The position numbers were made by a program, and so were the translations under genes. A stretch of 37,576 nucleotides of DNA, from assembly GCA_036897485.1 (NCBI GenBank), contig JAYMTF010000390.1:1-37576 (forward strand). The letters run 5' to 3'. Every line of letters begins with the position of its first letter. Within the stretch, counting starts at the first letter, position 1. Under the pieces are notes generated by a model, which was not told where the DNA came from, did no database searches, and was given only the letters and a program-made list of their open reading frames with translations. Below are positions 9,762 to 21,623 of the stretch, one piece after another. The stretch comes from Pelargonium nanum. Taxonomy: Eukaryota > Streptophyta > Magnoliopsida > Geraniales > Geraniaceae.

Positions 9762-12700
9762 ATCTCTTGGTTCTTCAAGTCCATGAATTGAATGGTTTTG
9801 CATTGCATTTCTTTTCTGCTATTTTCTTTCTAGATTGATTATTCTGAATCTGATCAAATAGTCAGATATTGATGCAAAATATCATTCAACCATATCCTGA
9901 CATGGAATAGTATATCCCAATCTTGAACAATCATACTTGGAGAACTGACTGTAAAGACTTGTCGTAGACTCAATGAGGTTTTCAATATTATGTAGACATT
10001 TGGTTTAGATTTCACTATATCAGTGATCTAACATCTAGGTTTCATCACTCCATTGCTTTTGTCACGTGGCTTTACTGAGTTCGTTATTAACTTTTCTTCT
10101 TGTACATACTTCCATTATCTCCTGGCTCATTCTTTATGGTTGGGAATTTGTAAAAATCAGCTGAAGTTCAAGAATGGGTGGGTGGCTGCAAAAGGCGAAC
10201 ATGGGGATGTGCTCGAGCTAGGCTTAACAATGGACCAGGTTCCTAACTAAACTTGCTTGATTGATCCAAACATTAAAATTCTCTCAAGTTTGGCTCATTA
10301 ACCTTAGCTTAGAGTCAGATATGGCTAGGTCAATCTAAATCTTGATATCAAAATTGAGCAGGAGAGCTCAAGGAAGTTCAACTGATACTATCCTTCCTGA
10401 CCAGTTTGTTCCTATGGTTATATCAGCTTGACCCATTTTAAGTTTCTCTTGCATTTAGCTCATCAGAACTATAATTAGAAGCCCTTTTAGAATCCTCATA
10501 TGAGTTTAGATACCTGTATTTAGGAAACCCAAACCCGTCCCCAACAATGTATAAAGCAATTGCCTCGATTCCTGTATCCCCAACGTCTTTGCTCCCGAAA
10601 CTTATTTCTCCACCTTGCCAGCCGAATCACATGCTCAAAATATTCACTACGTTCATATGTATTTATCGAGCATTAAGTCTTGCAGGTATCCAAACTCTAA
10701 ACATACAAGTCATAAACATGAAACAAAAACTCAAAACTAAATTAATTCTACAAACCCAACGTAAAGATCCAAAACTAAACTATACACCTATTTTTATATG
10801 TGAACTTTCACCAAACTTATAAAGAGATCCATCTTACCCAACTTTTTGAAACAGATAATCTTTCAATTTTGTATATATAAATTACATTATTCCATTTGTT
10901 GATGTTGATGAATGGTAATTTGATTGACATTATGTGTTTATGTGAATAATGACATGTCAATTTATGTTTAATTGACAGGATAAAAACTACGTCATGGAGA
11001 ATTTCCATAAAATTGCTCTTAAACCCTGAATTACTTGAAAACAAACAGAACAATCCAAAAGTACTACTTGCAATAATATATAACACAATTTAAAGTCTAA
11101 CTAAAATAATGCTGCACTCTCTATTTTCACTTTTGCAAGCTCTTGAGTCTTGCCTGATGAGTCCAGATCCACCCCTCACCTCAGGCTCTGCAGATAATAG
11201 AGGTAAGAAATAAGATCAACTTGCCAAGTCAAAATACTTTAATAAGCAAAAGGAATAATAATAATTATAAAGCTTAGCATTTAGCAACACAAGGAATGGA
11301 CAGACAAATCAAATCAATGTAAAATAAATAACAAACCTTCTTTTTGCCAACTTCTATTTGAACCTATCAAAATCATTAAGAGCTTGCAAGAGGCTATCTA
11401 TTGGTCAACTAAAGCCAAAACTGGTCAACGAATATATTACTGTAAATTAACACATAGACAAAAGTACCATCTGGACTTCTAGGGACTAGTGACAGTCATG
11501 TTAGCATGGAAATTTTTAAAGTTGATGAACTTGATCTATTTGTAAAAAAATTGAAACTTCATGCATATAAAATGGATGTGTCTCAAACTTAATGAGAACT
11601 ACAAACACAAAGATGTTTTATGAACTGAACTCGAAAATTAACAAAATTTAAATTCTTCATGAACCACCATGCTAATTACATGTAGCAATATTCCACTATT
11701 CATGTTTTCATCAAATTAGAAACCAAATTATGCTCAGCTAAAATTTCACACCAATTTAACACTAATTGTAAGTAAAATGTAGGCAGCTCATAAATTTACA
11801 AAGTATATCTTCATTAATTATATGCGTGTTTCGAGTTCTTTAGTGAGGGACGTCTCCGATTCCATCCCCGTCCCAATCTCCACCTGAATGGAGAAAATTG
11901 GTATTGTTTTACAATTCTCAGTTTCTCTTTTACACTTTTAGGCCCTCTCTTTTATATTTATGAATCCACTGTTGCATTGAAGCTTGATTTGTCTGAAAGG
12001 GAGAAGTAATATCAATATGGCTCAAGAATTAACTAGAGCTGGAAGTGACCTTTCATTAACTTGAAACATGCAGTACCCTTCTATTGACCCATCTTGTTTA
12101 AACAAGATGGCACAAATAGCCAAAAAGGCACAAAAACTGCCCCATAAAGAAAAAGCACAACAAATTGTGAATAGCGCATGGGAAGTTTTTTGACTTGAGA
12201 AGTGCTAAATAATACTATATTTACTTCTTGTATTAAGAAAACAAAGTATGATCAAATAATCAATAGTTGTTATATCAAATGCTAAAATTCTTTTAACTCA
12301 ATCCTTCAATCATTAGCAAAATGTAACAGCTACGAATTCTTCTCATACTGATTCTCAACATTTTAAAATCTTAAATCCGTGCTTGAGATTAGACCTGGAA
12401 ACCATAGTATAATTAGGATAACCGGTAACATCCCCTTAGTAAACAGGGCAGTCCCTTTAAATAAGAAGATTTACACTATTATATATATTATCTGAAATAC
12501 CAAAATAAAGAAAAGGAACTCTTTCCTTTTCCCTCATTAACCACCTAGGAGTAGGCCTATACGTGTTAAAAACAAAAACAATAGAAATAAAATACTATTG
12601 AAAGTAGTTTCTTCTTGGTTTTTTAGGACAATGTTCTCATTATCAGATTAGTGAGATGCTGGTCATTTTTTTTTTGTTATCTGGTGTTCAGCACATTAGC

Positions 12701-15163
12701 AAGAAGACTGCTTGAAATGCTCTGTCATTATAAAGAAACTAAGTAGTGATGGTGATATATACTGATGAAAATTATTTTCTTTCATGATATCCGAGCTTAG
12801 TATATCTAGAACATATAATGAGGGGAACAAAGAACACATACACACACTTATAGCTTCTGAAATTTCTTCTACTTCTTAAATAGATTTGATTTCTAAGTAT
12901 TTGATGTGTTAAGATCCCTGACCTACCACCTATGATGGTCATGGACCATGTTGAGCATGTATAGGCAAATTGTCATGGCTTCATGACTTTGGTACTATAT
13001 ATATTAATTCTGACGTACATAAACCTAAGTTCCATGGACCACACTAGGGTTTAAGAAGATCAATGCAGCTTTTGAAACATACATCAGCTGACATTGTAAC
13101 ATATGCTTAGCTTACTGCAACCCACATGGACAACCCATGAGCCTTATGACTTCTGTCCTGGAAAATGGGTGCAGCAAATGCGTTGCAAGCTGGTTAATTC
13201 GTTCCCTTTAATAATGATTCACCATTGCCAAAGTGCAACTCGTCGTTCGCCGACAGGCTATGCAGTATATGTGAGCATATATTATGAAGTTCGATACCGC
13301 AATTCCATGGTCGGAGCCCCCGATGGGAGCAGCACATGTATATTTCTAAAACCAATCTATCAAGACAACCAGTGCATATTAGAAGCATTGATGTAGTTGT
13401 TCCAAAAGTTTTGAGGTTTTCAATATCATCCCATCAAGAAAACTATCACATGTTATTCCATTGGCAGAACTATCTAGTTATATCAAAAAGTTTTGAGGAT
13501 TTCAGCTTTTGTCTCTCATATTTTGCATTATGCTCTCTCATATCTGTACTTTCCTTTCTGCAGAAACACTTTGTGAGGGTTTCTTCCATACCTTTTGTAC
13601 TTAGGGAACCTTAGAATTTCATTCATTTATTTGGTGAGATGTTAGTTGAGAAGTGGTCCCCTGGAACAGAAACCCTAGGCTGCATGTTGAAACCCTAATT
13701 CTGTCAGAAATTGTAATTTTATTTAAGGCTTTAGCTAGTATAGCCATCTATTTTAAGGGATGATTGCCCAATCCATTTGCATTAATCTAGTAATTATAGT
13801 TAAGCATGCTTGAGATGTGATTGGGTTTTCACGGAGAATCATGTCATGTAAAGCTACAATAACAGTGGTCCCTGATTCTAGGGTTAAGCAAACCCCTAAC
13901 CTGGAACATATCTAATTTTAATTAGAATACTTTAACTATTTGCTGTACATGAATATGTGTTAGGGTCACAAGAAAACCAGATTCATGGAATAATGGTTTT
14001 TTGGTTGATAACTCTAAGCTTTCCATTAACAATATAGGGATAAATCCAGAAGGGAAAGATGATCAAGGACTAGGGGTTGTAGTCATGAGAGATCATAAAT
14101 ATGTGCTCATGAACTGACCAACTGATTGAGGTTAGAACTTAGTCTTCACTCTTTAAGGCAAAGATTCCTCATGACCTTTATACAAATAGATCATTCAGTT
14201 TTAATTTATGTTTTGCTTATATTGAAAATACTATGATTTTAGGGCAGCATGTTTGATATGTGCCCCTTTTGTGCTGTCGGGAGATTCTTAATTATGATAA
14301 TATTAGCACTACATCTTACTAATCAGATTAATACCGGATAGTACTGTTGATTGATGAGTAATGACATAAATAGATGGATTCATCTACTGAGGCATGAGTG
14401 GGAGAAATTAATTCTTGAATCGGTTCGTAATAATGATGATTTGAATTATCAGTAATTGAAAAGAGAAGTTTTGCATGATTTGCTGATATTGCAGAATGCT
14501 AAGACCAAATATGTTCAGTTTAAGTTACCTGTTGAGGTATCATTACATGGTGTTGAGTACAGTTAAGAGGCAATAATATTTTTTCAACTTTCAAGAACTG
14601 ATTCATGGAACTGATCAACATTAGCAATAATTAAGAAATGAAGGTGTTACTAATTATTCTGGAGAAATTTTTAAGTAGTTTAATAATTGAACTATATATT
14701 TTAAGGAAAATGAAGAAGTGGTCAATCAAAACGATGGAAAATGTTTCAGTTAGGTATATGTAATTACATCATCAATGTGGTTTACAGTTCACAGACAATT
14801 AACATAGGATCTGTATAGTGACCTTAACACTTCCTTCTGATATATAAAGCTGTATTTCTAAATTAAGATCCTATATACCATTTTAAACTTCTGAAATATC
14901 ATTCATAGAACACATGTAAGTACTACTGCTCATTCATCATATCTAACAAAACTTCCTCTCCTCCAACAATAGGGAAATTAATAGGGGAAAAGAAAGGAAA
15001 CTACAATAATAGAAAAGAGAAAAAACAAAAAATTGAACAGACAGATACAAACTTTTACCATCTATAGACTGAAATCTCTTCATGCCTTGACATTCATCGA
15101 TCATAACACCACCATTGATGTTTTTGTGTCATTATAAACATGAAGGCAAAACCAAGATCTTAC
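9762..15163. other. Long intergenic region without a recognised gene
   Basis: About 5.4 kb of AT-rich sequence between two genes. Open frames at 10053-10250, 10547-10822, 10817-11086 and 13103-13614 are short, lack recognisable motifs and are not joined by splice sites in a convincing way. The stretch around 13105-13345 is somewhat GC-richer than its flanks but shows no protein similarity I can name in any frame. The part nearest 15163 includes the 3' flank of the NF-YB gene on the minus strand. No tRNA-like sequence or clear transposon ends were seen. Confidence 0.5.
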
Positions 15164-15583
15164 TCAAGATGGCCCAGAAATCCTTAATGAAGTTGAAGTT
15201 TCAGGTTGCTTCCCATCTGCTTGGCGGATTCTAGGATTTGATTCATCATCTTTGCTTTCACCAGTACTAATATTTTGCTGGTTAGCTTTCTCTCTCTCAG
15301 CTTCCCTATATTTATACAAATACCTTGCTATAGCATCAGCATAGTTATCAAACCCTAGGGCACTGAGAGCCCAACAGATGTCATCTCCATTCACAGTTTT
15401 CCGATTCTCCTTGTGACACTTGTCAGATGCTTCGCCTGTCACAAAACTAACGAACTCTGTTGCACATTCTTGCATTGTTTGTTTTGCTTCTTTGGAGATC
15501 TTTGCAGATGGGGGCAGGATCTTCTTCATGAGTCGGCCCACGTTGGCAATAGGCAGCAAACGATCTTGCTCATGATCAACCAT
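15164..15583 (-). CDS. NF-YB4: NF-YB transcription factor subunit (NF-YB4/5-like)
   Basis: NF-YB is a histone-fold (H2B-like) subunit that pairs with NF-YC and then NF-YA to bind CCAAT boxes in the nucleus. The 139-aa protein starts [20 protein letters not shown]. It carries the full NF-YB core at about residues 7-97, including [30 protein letters not shown], the basic segment [20 protein letters not shown], and a final helix [11 protein letters not shown]. The C-terminal ~40 residues are polar and disordered. The single-exon structure is usual for this family. I chose the ATG at 15583 because it is the first in-frame ATG and matches the short N terminus of Arabidopsis NF-YB4; the frame continues upstream to 15634 but without an ATG. 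Sequence is closer to NF-YB4 than NF-YB5, and the neighbouring ELM2-SANT and JMJ24-like genes fit that locus. Confidence 0.92.
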   Translation of the reverse strand: MVDHEQDRLLPIANVGRLMKKILPPSAKISKEAKQTMQECATEFVSFVTGEASDKCHKENRKTVNGDDICWALSALGFDNYADAIARYLYKYREAEREKANQQNISTGESKDDESNPRIRQADGKQPETSTSLRISGPS

Positions 15584-15603
15584 TTCTTTCAATCTGGTGA
15601 GCT

Positions 15604-15639
15604 TCAACTTCCTCCAAACGCAGACACGTTGCACTTCAT
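15604..15639 (-). other. Possible upstream ORF (11 codons) in the NF-YB leader
   Basis: The first ATG downstream of the proposed TATA box is at 15639. It reads [11 protein letters not shown] and stops at 15604, 20 bases before the NF-YB start. If transcription begins near 15635-15645, the uORF could be inside or just outside the mRNA. Its effect on translation is only inferred. Confidence 0.35.
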
Positions 15640-15660
15640 CTAGATATTTAGCTTACTCAC

Positions 15661-15670
15661 TTTTATAAAG
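15661..15670 (-). promoter_or_regulatory. Candidate TATA box of the NF-YB gene
   Basis: The minus strand reads CTTTATAAAA, a good match to plant TATA boxes, about 80 bases upstream of the ATG at 15583. That would place the transcript start near 15635. The call is from motif and spacing only. Confidence 0.4.
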
Positions 15671-15680
15671 ATGTCTCTTC

Positions 15681-15715
15681 ATATGTGTGCGCGCGCGTGC
15701 GCGCGCGTGTGTACA
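15681..15715. repeat. Alternating purine-pyrimidine (GT/GC) run upstream of NF-YB
   Basis: About 35 bases strictly alternate purine and pyrimidine (ATATGTGTGCGCGCGC..., then GTGTGTACA). The GC-rich core has the highest potential for left-handed Z-DNA in this window. It lies 10-45 bp upstream of the candidate TATA box, where supercoiling from transcription could act. It is also a variable microsatellite. Confidence 0.85.
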
Positions 15716-17186
15716 ATGTGAATGCAACATGTTATGTGTCAAGATGCACATGTCGCATGGATGACGCGTAGTCATCATCATTACATGTTAAATACTGAGT
15801 GGTTTGGTGGTTCAACGAAATATTTTAATACGAACAAGTTAATTTAACGTTCACGGTAGGCCAAATCTATCTTAAAATTCTAAATATCCGTGATAGAAAT
15901 CAAATTTTCCTGTTAGAACATGAATGAATATATATGCTGATGGTTTGTACTAGTATATATTATAACCCATAATGTGCTATGAGGTTTTGTGCAGGTTGTC
16001 TGGAAGTACTGCCTGAGTAGGTTTCTTGAGAGATAAAACAAACAAAATGTTGACAGGCCAGGTACAATGCAAAACACACTCACACACAAATATATGAATT
16101 GGTTATATTGGTGGTGATGATTGAAATATCAAGAACCAATAAGCAAAGTGATTTGCATAGTTACAAAGTTTTGTATTTGTGTAATCTAGTTATCATAGCA
16201 AGCTCAAAATAGAAACAATGCTTTCTACTTTGAGCTTCATATCATGACAGCCTCTACTGTGATTTCATAGTGTACTATTCAAGTTTTGATTTGGCCACAA
16301 AAAAGGGTTTTGTGGAGTAGAGAAACCAAATAAACCAGAATTTACACCTAGAAAGTAGCCAATGTGGTCCCCTCAAAGGCACCCACTACCTCCCCACCCT
16401 TGTTGCAGCACCCCCTATAATCTGTAAATAGTCTTAGTGTTTCTTAATCTAGATTTAACTTTGCTTGAAATAATAATTATGTATGGAATGAGCTAGCGGA
16501 CAGCGTATGTCCACGTTTCATGATCCGACTTAACAATTAGGGTTGCAGTGCCTAGCTAGCTAAGAAGATCTGTTTATATTATAAATTTTGAACTTTGGTT
16601 AGTGTTTGATTACCTCATGGGTTTCGTCACACCATTTCGTTTCCTTTTACGAATTTAAAATTGGCACACTAGGCCAGCTTGATCAACCTCTGCAACCCTA
16701 ACTATAAATAATACAGTTGCTAATTGCTTTTGCTTATTGGTGCATGGTTTATTGATTTGTTCATTGAGTCTGGATCTTGTGGATTCTGTTTCTGATGAAA
16801 GAATTATTTAGTTGAAGAGTATGGTATCAGATCTTTTTTAGTGTTTTCTTTGCTTTGTGCATGTGTCACTAATTATTGACCTATTGCTCTAAACAATTAG
16901 TATTCTTATGAAGCTTTTGTAATATATATAAAGATCTTGTGAAGGTAATTAGTTTAAGAGTTGCAGAGCTATAGGCTAATCAGGTTTGCTTTAACATGTT
17001 TTAGTGTATATTATTATTTTCTTTAGCTAAATATATCCTTATCCAAAGCTATTGGAATCATCAAAGAAAGAGCTCAAAAGTTATCACCCAATTCCAAATA
17101 AAGTTAATATGCAAATTTGACTTCTTTCTTTTTTTCTTCCAAGCTAATTGTTTTATATATTACAACTTACAAGCATGAACATCATT
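15716..17186. other. Intergenic region, possible distal promoter of NF-YB
   Basis: AT-rich sequence with no recognised gene or transposon ends. The part next to 15716 lies upstream of the NF-YB gene and may hold regulatory sites, but none is assigned. Confidence 0.4.
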
Positions 17187-17230
17187 TTCTGTTGATCTTT
17201 TTTTTTTTTTTTTTGATAAATTCTGTTGAT
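17187..17230 (-). mobile_element. Micro-retroinsertion: T-tract plus GATAAA flanked by 10-bp direct repeats
   Basis: TTCTGTTGAT occurs at 17187-17196 and 17221-17230. Between them is C, 17 T and GATAAA (24 bases). On the minus strand this reads TTTATC, an A17 tail, then G. The junction GATAAA next to the second repeat is the same as in the insertion at 1767-1814, which argues for one element family inserted at two sites with near-total 5' truncation. Confidence 0.6.
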
Positions 17231-17826
17231 ATTAAATCTGAAAATATATATATAGACACATGTATATCAATTAGAGTTTCTCTGATTTTATTTATAATGT
17301 TCACATGATATGCTATGTATTTGGATGTTACCTGGTTATAATTATATAACTTCTGTGTGGACCAATTCACTTCATAATGTTTCACAAATGTTCAGGTGAA
17401 TTAAAACTACTACTCCACGTTCTCAAAACAATTGTTTGATTTGATTTTTTTTAAAACATTGAAGATATATTTTTACAAGTAATTTATACGTAACTATCAT
17501 ATTACTTTTAACATTTTTTTACATATATAATTATCATGAGTCTCAACTTGTAACAACTAATAATTTTGAAGTTTCAACTTTTCAAACCTTCATACACTTA
17601 AAACTAGAAATTATCTCTCTGATTATGTAATTAACATGTTGTTAGTGATGAGACCTATTTTTATTTGTATATTCAATACTTATGTATCATTCATGAACTT
17701 TCCAGTGCCTAAAAAGAGGAAAGATAGTTTTTATTTGGTTTGAAATTACAAATACACTCATTGTACTAATTAGTGAACACACATAACAATTTATATGTCA
17801 TTTTTAACTAATTATGTTTGCCACAG

Positions 17827-18122
17827 GCGGTTCTAAGCAGCGGGAGTGCAGGCCGGGCTTAGGAAATTTTGAGGTTCACATCATTTTGCCTAACCGGTTC
17901 ATGATATTATTCTCGGATCCTCAAGACATGCGCAACTCATTCTTACAGATGGCCCCTGGAGCTTGGATAGGATTACCGATCACCTTTGGCGTTCCCGCTA
18001 ACTGCAAGCCGTGTGATGTGATGATCCCGCCCAAACTGGGACACCCAGCTTAGTAATCCAGATGAGGAGATCAGCAGAGCGGACTGTAGAGCAGCTATTG
18101 CGGACATTAAGCAAGTATTGTA
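17827..18122 (+). other. GC-rich island with unassigned open frame
   Basis: This ~300 bp block stands out from AT-rich surroundings. A CCACAG just before 17827 could be a splice acceptor. One frame runs from there to a TAG at 18051 and translates as a plausible protein, with stretches such as NFEVHIILPNRFMILFSDP and GAWIGLPITFGVPANCKP. After the stop, a different frame continues with SNPDEEISRADCRAAIADIK. The shift in frame suggests a decayed gene or captured fragment. I do not recognise the family and assign no function. No start exon or flanking repeats were identified. Confidence 0.4.
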
Positions 18123-19476
18123 TAATAGTAGACTTAATATCAGACATTGTCTGTTTATGCAGTTCTTATCCTTTATTATAAAAAAATAAATAAAACTAAC
18201 AACTATATGTTAATGTAATTGGGTAGTTTATCAAACTTCATGACCTATTTTAATACTTTTAAAATTTGGTGTACCATTTTGAATATTGACCAAATGTTCG
18301 TGTACCATTTGCGGTAAAAATTCTTATTTATTTGTATAATGTTTGGTTATTAAAACTTACTCTATATTTGTCATAACATACTATAATGTGCTGATGAATT
18401 TTTAAATCTTTCTTAAAAAGTATAAACAAATAGAGCCAAGCCGAGTACTATTTATATTTTTTCTTCTTGAGTCCACATCAAACCTATATTTAACTATAGG
18501 TATTTTTTAATTCAAACCAGATTCTTTCGAGTTAAAACTTTAGAGTCATTTCGAGTGCTAACAAATACAAATTGATTTGACTCAATTATACTCTTAGTTT
18601 TAATAGGCTATTAAAGAAAATATTAATTTTTAAACCCATAACACGATCATAATGAGACTAAGATTACATGAAATTTGTTACTTAGAGTCGGTATAGATTT
18701 TAGAATGAGAGTAAGAAAATTAAGTCAAAAGTTATATGGTCTAAACATAATCATAAATGAGACTACGGCACATCTTAAAAACTTGCATCAAACGAGATAA
18801 GGTGGAAACAAGTGAAATTTGAATGAAATATCGTAATTCCATTAGTTTGATGCATCTTAAGAAAACAAATCATGGCTCAAGTTTTTATTCTCTTTCAGAA
18901 TTTTATTACAAAATAATATTTCTTTTCGTATATATCTCATGTCATATTCGTATCTAATTCTAATTTTATTCAATTTTGTTCCCACAGTATCCATTATGGG
19001 TTCTTGATATAATTGTTGTTTCAATTTAGGATTAACTTCTGTTTTGAATTAGTGCATTTAGTATTTGTTTTGATCCAATTGATCAGGGCCAATTTGGCAG
19101 AAAATAAATATTGAGAAAATTTTATTGATACAAAAATGTAATTGTATTTTTTCACTATGAAATCTCATTGTGGGCTATCACCCAGAATTGGGCTGCTAAG
19201 AGACTAATATGAGTATTTCAAAATATACTCAATGACTCACATTGTTAACTATTAAGTTGAGTATGTGGTTGGCCCAGAGGTTGGGTATGTGTATGGATTG
19301 GGCTAATGAGCCCAATAACTGATTATATTTCTTAGGCCTAAAAGTTGTAACTTTGGGCAAAACAATATATATTGTTTTGGTAAGGTTTGACCTGTACATA
19401 AGTACATGTGGCATCTCTGAATGTTGTATTTGTTTTGTATTTTTATTTTAAGATGAATGTTTAATTTTTTTTAGAA
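18123..19476. other. AT-rich intergenic region, nothing recognised
   Basis: Very AT-rich, with no coding frame of note. The 61-codon open frame at 19229-19414 on the minus strand has no family features. It may hold decayed transposon sequence, but no ends were found. Confidence 0.4.
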
Positions 19477-20260
19477 AGTTAGTAATACACGAATTATCAA
19501 TAATATTTCTATAATAAGTTACTATCTTTAAGTTTGTTACGCTTATTAAGATGCAAGAGAAAATGTATATCGTTAACTTTTCCTTAAATTTTCTTAAAAC
19601 AGAAACCAAAACACTTATTTTAGAAATGAAAAAATATTTTACAAGTAAAAATATTATTCATCCCGTCTCAAAATGAGTGTCATATTTCTTTTGAATTTAT
19701 TCCCAAAATTGGTGTCATTTTTCAATTTTTAAGTTATGCATGAATTGTCAATAGAGTTCTAATAACAAGTTAGTTATAAAAACACTAACTTGAATTTTAG
19801 TCCCAAAATTAGTGTCATTTTTCATTTTCTTTAACGAAATATATATTTTTTTAAACTAAGTTATTGTCTATAGTGTCTTTATAACAAGTTAGTTAGTACT
19901 CTTTTCGTCTCAAAATGAATATCTTCTTTATCCTTTAAAATTCTTTATCCCAAAATAAGTTTCCTATTTCCTTTTTTAGTAAGTTAGTTATACATGAAGT
20001 GTCAATAATAACTTAATAACAAGTTAGTATTGGTATCATTTAACGCATGATCATGATGATACAACGGCAAATATACCAAACTATCGAACTTCTCTTAATT
20101 TTTCTCAAAATAGAAAGAAGAACACTCATTTTGAGCCATAGGTGATATCACTTAACACGTGATCATAAGGATATAAGAGTAAATATATAACACTAACTAG
20201 TTTCTCTTTGATTCTCTCAGAATAGAAATAAAGATACTCATTTTTCAAACGAATGGAGTA
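19477..20260. mobile_element. Stowaway-like MITE cluster with internal repeats
   Basis: One element can be bounded at 19899-20258 (360 bp). It starts CTCTTTTCGTCTCAAAATGA, ends with the near-inverted TCATTTTTCAAACGAATGGAG, and is flanked by TA on both sides, the Stowaway (Tc1/mariner) target duplication. A further left-end copy lies at about 19657 (CCCGTCTCAAAATGAGTGTC) and a further right-end copy at about 20112-20142 (GAACACTCATTTTGAG). A sub-unit containing AAGTTAGTTATACATGAATT and TAATAACAAGTTAGT recurs at about 19477, 19728, 19856 and 19980. The pattern suggests nested or tandem insertions of one family. There is no transposase gene, so it is non-autonomous. Confidence 0.65.
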
Positions 20261-21086
20261 TTATCGATTATGAATGTAAGAACCGGATTTTGACCAAAAC
20301 TGGACTGAACTTGGTATATTTTAGCACCTCGAGTTTAGACAATTATACCCATAATTCTGTTTGTTTCTTTCAATATTTGCTCAGCAAGATCCAAGAAACA
20401 TCCACAATCAAACTGAAGGCACTAGTTTTATCCTCTCATTTGATTTGCACAGCCTTCAAGACTTGAAGTGCATTAGAGTCCACTACAAAACAACTTCTAA
20501 TAATGAAAGACAAAACAAAACTTCCACATGAGAAGACAAAATTAAAATTCCAACAAGGGAAAACGGACCACAACCTCCACAAATGGAGTAAAACTAATAT
20601 AACAACTAAACAATTTAAAACAGAAAAACACGAAAAGAATCAATTTACTTGTAGTAAACATACTCTCACAAACTACTTAATAATGAAGGCGAAGATGATA
20701 ATACGTCGTCTGCAAGTGGATTGAAAGAGATGAGCCAGTAGTGATGATGTAACCAACGGAAGAACAAGTCTAATTAAGTCAAATATGTTAAATTTGTATT
20801 TATTCAATAGAACTAATGCGTGCAAAAACTATTGAACCACCGCAGATAAAAAAAGATCGAGCTCAATGAAGAAACTTTGATGAAGAACCAAAAATGGCGG
20901 TTAGGGTTTTAAGAGAGGGGAGAAATTAAAATTTAAGAAGAATTATTAATGTTAGTTGTTTTGAGTTAATTTCGTTTTTCTTTTTGGAATTTGTACTTTT
21001 ATTTTATTTTTTTCTTTTATTTTTGATAAAAGTACAGCTTATATATATATGAAGAATATAGTTTAATGGATTGATTCACATTCAAG
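20261..21086. other. AT-rich intergenic region
   Basis: No recognised gene. The 73-codon frame at 20503-20724 is lysine- and threonine-rich and lacks domain features. A hairpin-forming pair, TGTACTTTTAT and GATAAAAGTACA, flanks a T-rich stretch near 20993-21036. Confidence 0.4.
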
Positions 21087-21253
21087 ATCAATCCTTATAT
21101 GATGCTATTGCTAGGTCCTCAGAACATTCGCTAGAGTTAGTTGCCTGGGAGGGGCATTCTTGTTCCGAGGCTATTGATGCATTATTGGTTTTGGACTTAG
21201 ATAATTAATACAATCGTTATGTTCCCTTCAAAAAAAAATATCAATCCTTATAT
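21087..21253 (+). mobile_element. 5'-truncated LINE 3' end with 14-bp target-site duplication
   Basis: ATCAATCCTTATAT occurs at 21087-21100 and exactly again at 21240-21253. The 139-bp insert between them translates as a short protein end (SLELVAWEGHSCSEAIDALL, then LDLDN and stop), followed by a short 3' UTR ending TTCCCTTC and a poly(A) stretch. This resembles the C-terminal end after the RNase H-like domain of plant L1-type LINEs. The clean duplication and tail show insertion by target-primed reverse transcription and a fairly young age. Confidence 0.75.
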
Positions 21254-21623
21254 TTCTTTCGTAAAAGAGAAGATCAATACTCATATTATTTGAAGCATTA
21301 AAAGTAGGACTAAATCTATTGTAAACATATATTTATATTTTTGCAAAGCACAAGGCTTAAACTATTAACAAAATGCAATCAAATTGTGATACACACCAAA
21401 CGTAAGTCTTTGTTAACAATTCTCAATTAAAAATGTCTTTGACTTGTTATAATACATCAACTTGTCATACTAGAATTTATTACTTTTATGTTATAAGTTT
21501 AAGTAAGATTAGGTTTTTATATTATTATTTTTACATTTTTTTGTTCGAATCTTGATTGCTATTGAATTTTGGATTAGGTTAATCTATAATTAAGACAAAT
21601 GTATAACATTAAAAGTCTAAAAT

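Noticed and set aside
10547..10822. 91-codon open frame in the long intergenic region
   Set aside because: Composition is lysine- and threonine-rich AT-type sequence without domains; chance open frame is likely.
12655..12695. T run followed by GTTATC with CTGGT on both sides
   Set aside because: The shared flank is only five bases, too short to call a target duplication.
13103..13614. Overlapping open frames in a somewhat GC-richer stretch
   Set aside because: No frame shows recognisable motifs, the frames conflict, and no start or splice structure supports a gene.
15584..15634. N-terminal extension of the NF-YB frame
   Set aside because: The frame is open but has no ATG upstream of 15583, and the family starts close to DRLLPIAN.
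20993..21036. T-rich stretch ending GATAAA, resembling the micro-insertions
   Set aside because: The flanks form an inverted pair (TGTACTTTTAT / GATAAAAGTACA), not a direct repeat, so it lacks a target duplication.
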